From NCBI RefSeq assembly GCF_032854445.1, contig NC_088304.1:18365704-18429703 (forward strand): a stretch of 64,000 nucleotides of DNA, given 5' to 3'. Each line of letters begins with the position of its first letter. Position 1 is the first letter of the stretch. The notes under the pieces were generated by a model. It had not been told where the DNA came from, searched no databases, and was given only the letters and a program-made list of their open reading frames with translations. This document shows, one piece after another, positions 50,101-59,885 of the stretch. A program made the translations under genes and the position numbers. Origin of the DNA: Liolophura sinensis (Eukaryota; Mollusca; Polyplacophora; Chitonida; Chitonidae).

Positions 50101-52050
50101 AGTCATGACATGCCTCCACTTTTCCTACCATTTTCAAGATATTTATATACTTTTGAAAGGCTAAAAAAAATAATAAATGCTTTTTGTATTGGAATTTAAT
50201 TACCGGTGCCAACCCTACATTTGAGTTGATATATGGAAACGATCATTAACTATAATACTGATATATTTCAACAGACTTTTGCTCCACATGATATCATATC
50301 CCTGGCATAGGTATTTACAGTTTTACTATGAATGATATATTCAGACATAGCTGCGTGAATTTTAGTTTTCCAACTTCACTGTGTTTACGTGTGATCAGTG
50401 AAAATCTGTGGAAATCTAAATCGTGACATCTTGGAGAGCAGAGAACATAATTATCCAACGCAATCCTTTCTCTCGAAGAATGCAGAAAATGGTGTATTTA
50501 TAGATTTGCCGGAACGCTCTGCTTCAAACGTATAGCACACAATGTATCGTGAGAGCAACTGTTAGACAAATCACCACGCCAAACCTCCGACACAAAAAAC
50601 GAGTTTGTTGAGTCTTGGCCAAATACCAGTGTCTTTTGTTTCCGGTGTGGAGGATGCGGTTATACTGGTACATGCCTTAGGCCTTGCATGTGGGTTTGTC
50701 CTAATCAACGTCGCTATTGTACCTTTGTCACCTTTGGTAAAGATATCACTCCAAGCACATGATTAAGCTTGTAATCGTCCTTTTTTTGGTTTACACTTGA
50801 GACATACATATGCTTATATCAGAACGTCCTGAGATCTTTACTGTACATCTACTAAAGATATACCTCAAAGCAAAGGCTTCTAGTCATGTTTTGCACCTCA
50901 GGTACGCATAAGAAAGTCTGCTTTACATCTGCTTACGATATGCTTATGTTACAGTTCACTTGCTTGCAATGGCGTTTGTCCACTTTAGTAGAATGTCTTT
51001 AAATGTTTCTGTGCACCAGTGGAGAAAATCTCTCCGCTTTTAAAGGAGAAGAAAAAAATAAAAAAAATAAAAGCATACGCTGAAAAGAGCACATTTTTTT
51101 CTATCTGGTGGTGCCTGCTGCATAATTTGGCAATTTTTCCTCCCCATACTCGTAAAGCTTGAAAACGGCAAAGCTGGCATAAATCACTGAGTCCATGGCA
51201 TCCTACATCTTTAACACCCTGTAATTTATGCTGGGGGGGGGGGGGGGGGAGGGAGGGGGGTGTTCCCTCTCAGCACAACGAGAGTCGTACTGTTCGCTAC
51301 CTTGTGGGAAGAAGAGTTCTACCGGAAACGTACGAACTGCACTTCGGCGGTTTCCGACGGCAATTCTCCTCCTAACACAGAGGACTTCAGGGACTAGTTC
51401 TTAGGCAAAATGGAGTCGCCCACAGCGGATGTTGGCGCTGACTTTATCAACTTGAGGTACATATTCGATTTATTTATTTATTTATTTTATTTTATTTGTG
51501 TTTTACGCCGTACTCAGGAATATTTCACTTATACGACGGCGGCCAGCATTATGGTGGGAGGAAACCGGGCAGAGCCTGGGGGAAACCCACGACCATCCGC
51601 AGGTTGCTGAGATAGATATTAGAATTTTTATGACATGCACCTGCGAGAAAATGCATACCCTTTTCAATGGCATTTGATTGATATATAAATTTTCTTCTCC
51701 TTTGAACTTGCCCAGATTTGATGTGCTTAACATCGGTTATTATATAGTAACCATGTAGGCCTACATAATCCTTCTTTATGAATACCTTGTTTCAGACTGC
51801 AGACATACATATCGTAGATATAAAAGCCATTTTGATGAGTTCAAAATCAACAGATGTATACATACCTGGGTGAGCAGACAGCATCACCATTTTTATCTTT
51901 GGAACAAACAAGATGGCCGCCGTCATCGTAACAGAGATGGTAGACATAATGGCTGTCCGTCATCCAGAGCGGGTGGCGATCGACAGCCTCGTTCATGTTG
52001 AAGTTCCTGCCCTTGTAATCCACATCCTCCATGACATCGGTCATCGCCAT
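43423..52050 (-). CDS. LRRC14: LRRC14/PRAME-like leucine-rich repeat protein, six predicted exons
   Basis: Minus-strand exons: 52050-51866, 49884-49541, 48807-48706, 47817-47726, 47165-46996, 44160-43423 (stop TGA at 43425-43423). They give about 544 residues; human LRRC14 is near 490. Matches to LRRC14 include LPTSLYPTVLMEA, YLVSTWPLEVFNI, LNVIDVTGFE, SPFRFVCRK, RALPQLLDP and C-terminal leucine-rich repeats such as LQKLNLSSCNLKDN and LVYLNLRDCRLSQSDLEFLL. In vertebrates LRRC14 dampens TLR/NF-kB signalling through the IKK complex, and relatives act as CUL2-ligase substrate receptors (family knowledge). The start is the first ATG of the exon, in a good context (TCAAAATGG). All junctions keep phase except 48706/47817, where the frame is off by one nucleotide, so a micro-exon or another donor is needed. 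A SINE and a 41-bp minisatellite lie in its introns. Confidence 0.82.
44880..45026. mobile_element. Palindromic MITE with GGGCCAyTTTyACAAAnCTTC ends
   Basis: GGGCCATTTTTACAAATCTTC at the left is mirrored by GAAGTTTTGTGAAAGTGGCCC at the right. A related stretch (TTTCACAAAACTTTGTAAATGG) is at 12052-12155. About 147 bp, in an LRRC14-like intron. Confidence 0.65.
45178..45490 (+). mobile_element. SINE-B, diverged copy
   Basis: It shares with the 36226 copy CTCGGATCAAACCCAGGTCG (B box), GTATAATGTGACAGG, GGTCTGGTGTCTTC, CACCTAATGACTCCTCG and the tail AAGACGTAAAATACCAATCA followed by TACATACT. The head is weak. It lies in an LRRC14-like intron. Confidence 0.7.
46170..46720 (+). repeat. 41-bp minisatellite, about 13 diverged units
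   Basis: GTTTTGTCAATGTTTCGTCT with GATTTGTCCGTAACGTTTCC repeats exactly every 41 bp at 46210-46340, with more diverged units to 46720. It lies in the last LRRC14-like intron. Confidence 0.88.
47260..47345 (-). mobile_element. Possible tRNA-derived SINE fragment (third family)
   Basis: The minus strand shows GTGTTCGAATCCATCTGGTG, a good B box, followed by GCGCAGTGCTTTTCGACGGG. There is no complete tRNA cloverleaf and no paired A box could be fixed. Confidence 0.35.
48161..48416 (+). mobile_element. SINE-A, full-length reference copy with target-site duplication
   Basis: The head GGGCCTCCGTGGCTCAGTTG holds an A box at 48170-48181 (TGGCTCAGTTGG) and a B-box-like GAGTTAAAGTCC at 48238-48249. 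The body contains GCTTCCTCTCCGG, CCTGCGGATGGTCGTGG and ATAATGCTG, and the tail GAGTACGGCGTAAAACACCA with AATAAA-rich sequence. Flanks repeat ATTAGTACTGAAA at 48147-48159 and 48417-48429. It lies in an LRRC14-like intron, same strand as none of the exons. Confidence 0.93.
51043..51702. mobile_element. TA-flanked MITE (family M3), copy 2, with nested SINE
   Basis: The left end AAGGAGAAGAAAA follows a TA, and the right end is TTTCTTCTCCTT. The interior matches copy 1 at 29113-29678 (GAACTGCACTTCGGCGG, GGCAATTCTCCTCCTAACAC, CTTAGGCAAAATGGAGTCGC). It is interrupted by SINE-A at 51470-51610 and has gained a G-run at 51233-51250. Confidence 0.75.
51470..51610 (-). mobile_element. SINE-A, head-truncated, nested in the MITE
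   Basis: The minus strand reads CCTGCGGATGGTCGTGGG, CCATAATGCTGGCCGCCGTC and GAGTACGGCGTAAAACACAA with an (AAAT)n tail. It splits a MITE that is uninterrupted in copy 1; short ATATT repeats at both edges may be the target duplication. Confidence 0.85.
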
Positions 52051-55000
52051 TTTGACGAGCAGGGAAGTTTATCTGCCAACGGGAAGTTATTCGACGAAAC
52101 TAAAAATTCATAATCTGATGTGAAGACACCGTAAACATTCTTCACGCGGGCTGTGCAATATTTCAATACTTAATGTATTATCATCCTTGAGGATTCCTGC
52201 AACCTATTTGGTCAGTTATGGCAAAGGTCACTTATGGCCAATTATGATAGATGGCTTTGACCAACGAGGTCAAAGGATCGAATCCCACTCTAGACAGATA
52301 CATGGCTAAGCACGGTGGATTCTAGCTTCCACTTCGTTTTTTCATACTATGTTGCAGAATATGGATAGCACAGTTATCCAATAGAATGACATGCAGGAAA
52401 AGTTGGCAGGCGATAAAAGTCTAAACATCAAAATGTATATTACGTGTACATGTGTATATAACTTACTATAAGAAAAACGATGTGATATGTACACACATAT
52501 ATACGGTAGGTGTGTAAAATGAGTATTTTGTAACATCAGGACTTCAATGCAAGATTGTGTACATTCCAAACATCATAAGACTGGGATCAGTCTGCTTCCC
52601 ATGGTTTGGAATGAATGACAGTAGTTCCTCTGCGCAGCTACTGAAAATTAGGTCTCCTATGCTTCAGCTAGTATCATGACGCGCGTCTAAACCAGCTGTG
52701 GAAATACTATCGCCTGACGGCGAGCCTTCCACTGCGTAGTTGTATGAGATTTTACGCGGAGACGACTGGGTCAGGAACAACAACAACAACATGGGCTGCC
52801 AACATTTAATCATTTCACACATTAATAATGTTTGTCTGTTAATGCTCGGAACTTTGATTGCACAATCTCTTATAGGGTGGTGATAATCGGCCACCTATAT
52901 GAATGGATGCCAGCATAACGTACAGTGTAGCCCTACCTTAGTGGAGAGAAGCCCTTTCACGTAGTCCATCGACTTAGCACGAGAAGGTTATCCCAGGGTT
53001 AGCGCTGTAGCACTGAGCTCGCTGCATCCCGTACCGTCAACAACTTAAGAAATGTTGGCGGGCCACCAAAAAATAAAACGGTTGCTAGGCGTGATTAGGG
53101 ACCGTCTGCAATTATCTCAACACATACAATGACGAAGATGTAGTGGTTTCTCACTTCTTCAATTTTTAACGTGTTATTATATATGTAGATAGCTATTATG
53201 TGTAAATCAATGTTGTAATAAACATTCCCCATCTAGTTTGTTAAAGACTGAAGACAATAATGACCCCTGCGTAATTGTTTAAACGTACTAAAGAATATAG
53301 ATGGGTGTTTTCTACAAGCCTTAATTTGAAGCCTTAAAATAAATAGGATCAACACTTCTATTTTATAGCTTCAAGAATGGATGAATAAATTCAATTAAAA
53401 GTACCACAAGTAAACAACAAGGCTCTTGTTTCTTTATATTCCGTCGTGATATATGACCAAGATGAATGTTAACAGCGATGTATAACGCCAACCTACCCCT
53501 ATCAAGAGCCACACAAAAACACTAGCGAACAAACAAACAAACAAACAAATCAGATTCACTGTGTTGTTTCATCACAGCTTATTTGCATACAGTTTGTGAT
53601 TAACAAGACCCGTAAGTTATATCGGAATATCGGGAAACAAAATAATAATAAGTAATAATGATAATAATAATACTAAGAAGATAATGATGACATCAATTTT
53701 CTATTGAACGATCGTCTCCTGTGCAGAAATTTCTTCTTTTCCTCTTTGGGACAGCCACAGTCACGGTATGTGACTGAAATACCGATAAATGATGATGTTT
53801 TTACACACTGGTGGTGTTCCTCTCATTTTTTTTTAGATTTCTTTGAAATACTTTGACTTACTCCGCTTCTCTGATGAAGATATCACCCGGTAACAAGATG
53901 GCGGTAACGTTCGTCACTCTGTCATGGCGCTGGTCACCATTTATTAGTACAAATGAAAACATGAAGCCTTAGCCTAACGATCTACAATTGGCTAACCAAT
54001 TTTACACGTGTATTATTCTAAAGGACACTTTGTTTGTTAATTTATATGTCAAAAACTAAATTTACATATACATTCGATTAACGTCTTCTGGAAAATAGCT
54101 ACTAAGCTCCCATCAGTTGACAGTAGCCAATGATGTTACTTTTTCAAGTCAATTACTATATACATACCATCCGTGAGATAGTTTAAGTCAGTTGTATATC
54201 CTGATTGGTGGAACCTAATTCATTATCAGATTATCAAATTTCATATCATCATATTTGCTCCCGGGATTATCAAGTGTTTATTATAATGGCCGTTATACTG
54301 AGTGCATTATCATGATGGGCATTTTCATTAACTTCCTAATCATTAACGCTATAACCAGTATCGGTACGAATCTGATAGTTAATGATAGGCAATAATTTGA
54401 GCTATTCTTGGTTTAAAAAAAGACAAAGATAGAGATGAGCGAATATGGATTTTTTGTCAAAAATCTTCGGTATCGCCCTGGAATAAAATACTCTTAAAGG
54501 GTGCATGTCCTTAATCCTGACCTCAGGTTTGAAGATAAGCGCTAAACTTCTTCTTCGTCACGACAATAATAATAAGTACGCATTGTATTAAAAGACAGTC
54601 AATGTCTGGACACACATGTAGCACTTACAGTTCTAAAGTAAAGAGCAGTGTATGATTCAGGGGCCAATGTAGTTCCAATATTCTGGTGGGGATAGGCCAA
54701 CTGGAAGCGGTATCCATACAAAGGCATATAACGGATATTGACAGACATGTTTTAGCAAGTTATTCGTGACACACAGCTGACAAACACGAGACCAAGTAAT
54801 GGTGATTTGGAGCAGTTAACTGACGGCAATAACGGAAATGTAGATTTTAGCAAATAGAAACCAGAAAGAATCTGCCTAAGTTAACTTATAAGTACTTAAC
54901 AGTGGCTGTGACGATAACACCATAACGTCATGTTCTGGAGTTGAGGACTCAACATGGCTTTTCATAAACAAGCGAACGTTTGAGTATGACGTAAAACAAT

Positions 55001-55367
55001 AACTACATGTAAACAAACAAATAAATAATATCGATACAGCAAATCCTGTAAGATTAATGGAAATAGCTTTATTAAAAAGACTTGTTATACAGCCTCGTCT
55101 GTAAATTGTAGCTGGACAAAATCTGAATCAGGACGAGAACTTGACTCATTAGGACTCGGCGCGCAGTCCATCACATACAGATGTCAGTCTTCAAGTGCAA
55201 CTTGCACATTCTCTACATCTCTACATTCTCTACGATATAACCTATTGCTGCCAGTCAGAAATTGACTCACCTAGTGTGTTTCTGATGGTTTGGTAAACAT
55301 GATAAATTTTTTTCTTTACGCACAAAAACCGGTACAACCAAAAGTATGATGCACGTACGTTTTGCAT
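52051..55367. other. Intergenic region between the LRRC14-like gene and the lectin
   Basis: No coding exon is recognised. It holds a B-box-like GGATCGAATCCCACTC near 52274 (SINE head remnant), an (AAAC)n run near 53528, a (TAA)n-rich stretch near 53643 and a SINE-tail-like GAGTATGACGTAAAACAATA near 54982. The LRRC14-like promoter should lie at its left edge, but no core element is evident. Confidence 0.6.
55078..55083 (-). promoter_or_regulatory. Candidate poly(A) signal of the lectin gene
   Basis: AATAAA on the minus strand, about 285 nt after the lectin stop codon, is at a normal distance for a short 3' UTR. It lies next to a SINE-tail-like stretch, so it could instead belong to that repeat. 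Confidence 0.5.
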
Positions 55368-58300
55368 TCAGTCAAAGTTGACATATCCAGGTGCATCCTC
55401 TGGTGACGTCAGAAAACGGAAGTGTTCCGTGTACAGGATGCAGTGGCCGCCATTTTGTCTATATGCTATTGAGAAACACCGACAGTTCCTTTCGCAGACA
55501 TCTGCGCACTCTAATGAGCTTGCACCGGAATAAAATTCCATGCGCGCTGATGGGTAAATCTCGTCACGTGACATGGCATTCCACATACGAGCGGCTTTCA
55601 TACCTGCAAAAAGAGAAAAACGAAAAGACGAGGACATGAGTTAACCATTTGAAAAATATATGCGAAGGAGAGTTCAAATAACCCATGTATTTTTTCTCTA
55701 CAAGGATCTCATTTACTCGTATAAAGACCTCTATGGTAGCCTAATGGTTAGAGCGCCCACCTCAAATCGGGGGACCTGATATAAAATACTGAGAGGCTCG
55801 AGCAAAGATACAGGAGTGCATGGTTAACCCCGTGTCAGTAGAATGTGACTAGGTGGAGTGTCATGTGACAGCAGCATTTTCGCGGCATGAACTCACCCTG
55901 TCAGAAGAAGACACAGTATATGTATACACACCTAATGCCTCCTCGTTGTTACATGACTGAAAAATTGTTCAGCACGATGTTAAACCCCAAACGTACGCAC
56001 ATACTTCATACTCGCATACAACCGTGTAACAGAGGATTCTTTGCCTGGACTGTAGATTTGGTTTATGTCTTGATGTTGTTACACAATACATGGAAAAGGG
56101 CTCAACCAAGAATACGGTTTTAAGGCAAGTGAAGAAAGTTATGACAAAAACATGGGGGAAAATCATGTTTAAGGCATATTTTATGTCTTTCAGTTAATAC
56201 AACTCTTCTGTTTTATGCATATTTTCTGATGACATCACTACTGCAGAGTGCTTAGTTTCCGGACTGACCGCTGAAACCTATAGGAGAGTATAGACTGAAG
56301 CCATGGCGCTATAGGGGCCTCGTAAATGTAATTGCTACCATTTACGCATTTACATGGACAATACGAATAAAACCGTAAAGTTTTTATTATACTGTAAAAT
56401 AGTAAATTTAATTGAGTAAACTGACAAGAAACCGGATGTCACTGGTTACTTGTGAACATTTATCAACTTTCACACTGTCGTCGCTACTCTGGTTTTATTC
56501 TCTATGCTGTACGTCTTTCACACTGTCGTCGCTACTCCGGTTTTGCTCTCTATGCTGTACGTCTTTCACACTGTCGTCGCTACTCTGCCTTTACTCTCTA
56601 TGCTGTACGTCTTTCACACTGTCGTCGCTACTCTGCTTTTACTCTGTATGATGTACGTCTTTTATATTTCATCTCTTTATAAACCAGGATTTTACTGGTG
56701 CACTAAGCATCCTCGAGACCCGCTGCTTTTGCAAGGCTTTCATGTTGTTGTTCATTGAATGTGATGACAGCAAAGCATTTTGATTAATTCTAAAATAGTG
56801 GGAATCTAATATTTTACGACTATCATCACTACACTAACGGATTTCATCAGTCTAGTGTTTTACCGTTGAACAACAATAAAACTTAATGTTATTCACAATT
56901 CATACAGCTGGGCTTTCCAAGACAACACTGAACATGATCAGTAAGAGGCTATTAGAGGCTTACCTTTCTCACACAAAGTGTACATGTTCCAGGCATTACA
57001 GATTACATCGTAAGCCCAAAAGTCACTCAGGGATCCATAGGGCGCTGTGTACCACACTTTATTGACAACGGCAACACAGAATTCAGAGTTAAGGTGATTT
57101 GGTTCATCGTGATACCAGGGTATTATATCGTCATTGGTAGTCCCATCCTCCCACAGGTAACGGCTTTCTATATTAACGGATAGAAAAACATACCTCCGTA
57201 TAGTATTTCGAGTCGTCCTACACTCAGGTCTCTCGTTAAAAAAACGGCGCCCCACGTCAAAAGCTTTGAGGCCCACGTTAAAAGATGGACGTTCATAAAT
57301 GTGATAAATAGATAGAACGACTGACTTCTAGAGATGGATCTTCTCTAAAACGACTGAGAGATATATAATGTAGGTTATATCTACGTGTTGCGTGGGTCGA
57401 CTGCCTGATGTTTCGTCGAGAAGATCAATATTTTTGTCGACACGAAATATTATTCATCCGGTCGAGGCGCAGACATATGGAACATTAATTAAATGTATGG
57501 TGCTTCATGTTACTGCATATTATATCTAGGGTATAGAATCTAAAATTCGGAAAACTAATGGGCAAATTATCGCATAAAAACAACGTACACAGTTTCCTCA
57601 TTACTTTATACAGGCGTCCTGTTTTCTTGGAGACTAAATTGAGATCTGAACTAATATAAAACCAGAAATGTCAAGCATACAAATATGCATGCTGCAAGTC
57701 ATGTTTACCGTTCTTTTTGTTTGTTGCTCCCAGCCAAAACCCTTCAAAATGATTCTCATTTTGCATTAGCTGACGGACCAAGTTCAGTTCTGTAGTTGAG
57801 TCCAGCTTAATCAAATGTCCACCTAACGATCGACACAAACAGGACGCTTCCAGTTGATGGCCGTGAAAGTCAGGGAAATAATAACAGCTCCCTGTCTGCT
57901 CGTAACACGACCACGTGGGTTCATTGGAAAAGACGCCTGTGGGAAACTGGAGAAGTAAAAACGGTATTATAAAATGGTAAGACCATTCAAATGAAAAGTA
58001 ACGAGATATAATGAGAAAATTATACTGTAAAATAAAATTAAAAAATGGCCGATGCAGAGGGAGAAATGAAATTTTCTCAAGTAAATAAATAAATAACAAA
58101 GGCAATGGTCATCGAGTAGCTGTATGTTGCCCTCTGATGAAAAGAGAGTGACCTTTTCGTGGACATGTAAGTGGCTGTCAGTGAAAAGGTAATGGTCATC
58201 AGTAGTTGTATTTTACACTTTGGTGAAAAGAGAGTGACCTTTTCGTGGACATGTAAGTGGCTGTCAGTGAAAAGGTAATGGTCATCAGTAGTTGTATTTT

Positions 58301-59052
58301 ACACTTTGGTGAAAAGAGAGTGACCTTTTCGTGGACATGTAAGTGGCTGTCAGTGAAAAGGTAATGGTCATCAGTAGTTGTATTTTACACTTTGGTGAAA
58401 AGAGAGTGACCTTTTCGTGGACATGTAAGTGGCTGTCAGTGAAAAGGTAATGGTCATCAGTAGTTGTATTTTACACTTTGGTGAAAAGAGAGTGACCTTT
58501 TCGTGGACATGTAAGTGGCTGTCAGTGAAAAGGTAATGGTCATCAGTAGTTGTATTTTACACATTGGTGAAAAGAGAGTGACCTTTTCATGGACATGTAA
58601 GTGGCTGTCAGTGAAAAGGTAATGGTCATCAGTAGTTGTATTTTACACTTTGGTGAAAAGAGAGTGACCTTTTCATGGACATGTAAGTGGCTGTCAGTGA
58701 AAAGGTAATGGTCATCAGTAGTTGTATTTTACACATTGGTGAAAAGAGAGTGACCTTTTCATGGACATGTAAGTGGCTGTCAGTGAAAAGGTAATGGTCA
58801 TCAGTAGTTGTATTTTACACTTTGGTGAAAAGAGAGTGACCTTTTCATGGAAATATACGCGGCTGTGGCTCAGGTTCTAGCGATCTTGATTACGCGACCA
58901 TGAATGAGTCCTAAATAAGCCTGAATAAAGCATCACTTTGATTTTGATGTCACAAGGAACTTTAATTCTTGGCCATTATCAATATTTATGTCACTTACCT
59001 GAAGAATAACTGTAGTAAGCAGGATAGCCAGAGGTCCTCGTCTGAAGTTCAT
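55368..59052 (-). CDS. Secreted C-type lectin with C-terminal PAN/apple domain
   Basis: Minus-strand exons 59052-58999, 57946-57709, 57167-56964 and 55603-55368 join in phase to 732 nt, or 243 residues. Residues 1-25 form a signal peptide (MNFRRGPLAILLTTVILQ is the whole first exon). Residues ~30-164 are a C-type lectin domain: SCYYF, the first conserved Cys in ASCLC, GGHLIKL, WLGATN, EPN at 119-121, FCVAV, ICN and LCEK. EPN predicts mannose-type sugar binding (family rule), but the usual WND calcium motif is AYD at 149-151, so calcium binding may be weakened. Residues ~166-243 are a cysteine-rich PAN/apple module (CADVCERNCRCFSIAY). Such proteins are typically secreted recognition or adhesion molecules; the ligand is unknown. 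The signal-peptide exon is separated from the rest by a 1.05-kb intron with an 86-bp minisatellite. Confidence 0.87.
55728..56003 (+). mobile_element. SINE-B copy
   Basis: The head GCCTAATGGTTAGAGCGCCC matches a tRNA A-box region. The body CTCGAGCAA, GTGTCAGTAGAATGTGAC and CACCTAATGCCTCCTCG and the tail TCAGCACGATGTTAAACCCC with ACGTACGCACATAC align with the 36226 copy. It lies in the last intron of the lectin gene. Confidence 0.75.
56464..56660 (+). repeat. 48-bp tandem repeat, four units
   Basis: TTTCACACTGTCGTCGCTAC recurs at 56467, 56515, 56563 and 56611 in a lectin intron. The unit is divisible by three, which creates spurious open frames. Confidence 0.93.
58103..58856 (+). repeat. 86-bp minisatellite, nine units
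   Basis: GTAATGGTCATCAGTAGTTG recurs every 86 bp from 58189 to 58791, preceded by one diverged unit. Early units have TTTTCGTGG, later ones TTTTCATGG. In the last four, ACACATTGG and ACACTTTGG alternate, which indicates duplication as dimers. It lies in the intron behind the lectin signal-peptide exon. Confidence 0.95.
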
Positions 59053-59885
59053 GGTATCTCTTCCTTTGATGCCCGCCCTGGACTGCTGAAGCAGCAATCT
59101 TACCCTTGCATTCCTTCCGAACAAAGATCAAAAAGGAAAAAACATCCAAACGTTACTGGTATCCAATGAGAGCTCGACCTCTGATACTAATTAATTTCAC
59201 GCGTGATTACGCGTGATTACGACCATAAACAGTTTTCCTTTTCAACGGAAACAGTTGTATGCGTATTTACATAATTCGGAACATGGCTGCTCACCCGCAG
59301 GGCGGAAATGTCACTCAGCGTTTGCTCAGGACTCCTGTTCAAGCTTTTGTTTGTCTGTAAATGGTGTAATATTAGAACAAAACACGTATAGATTACCTAT
59401 CGGGATTCATCTGGAATGGTTCATGCTCGTGGAAAACTTGCATGGTTTGTCTCTTATTGCCAACCCGCTTCTCCAGTTGTTGTCGTTGACCGGTGTCGCA
59501 CAAAATAAATGTTGGTGTGTCAACTTCAAAGGCTTTAACCAGTTAGCGGGCATGTTCTTCATCTGCCTGATGACACGGTAATCAGAATGGCAATAAAGTA
59601 GGTTACACACGCGATGTGTGCAGTCAATAAGCCATGTAAATGCAGTGTGTTTTATGATACACACACAGCCCATGCTCGATTGTAATGGTCGCTTTATAGA
59701 TCAATAACGAACGCATCAATAATAAACCTTCGTTAATACAATACATTGCCGTCTTGCTGTGTTTAATCTCGCTTAAACGGGTCAAAATGGGTACCAATTA
59801 ATAAGGGAATAAAAGCCTCGAAATATCGTTAATCAACTTTTCAGATAATATTTCATGTTTCTTAACATATTCTTGGCCATGTCTA
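59053..59885. other. Upstream region of the lectin gene
   Basis: This should contain the lectin promoter and 5' UTR. No clear TATA box or other core element was identified, and open frames here show no recognisable protein. Confidence 0.45.

Noticed and set aside
52264-52295. Possible tRNA (GGATCGAATCCCACTC)
   Set aside because: B box only, without a matching acceptor stem or anticodon arm; likely a SINE head.
59213-59581. 122-codon plus-strand open frame upstream of the lectin
   Set aside because: No family resemblance, no splice partners, and an opposite open frame overlaps it; likely chance.
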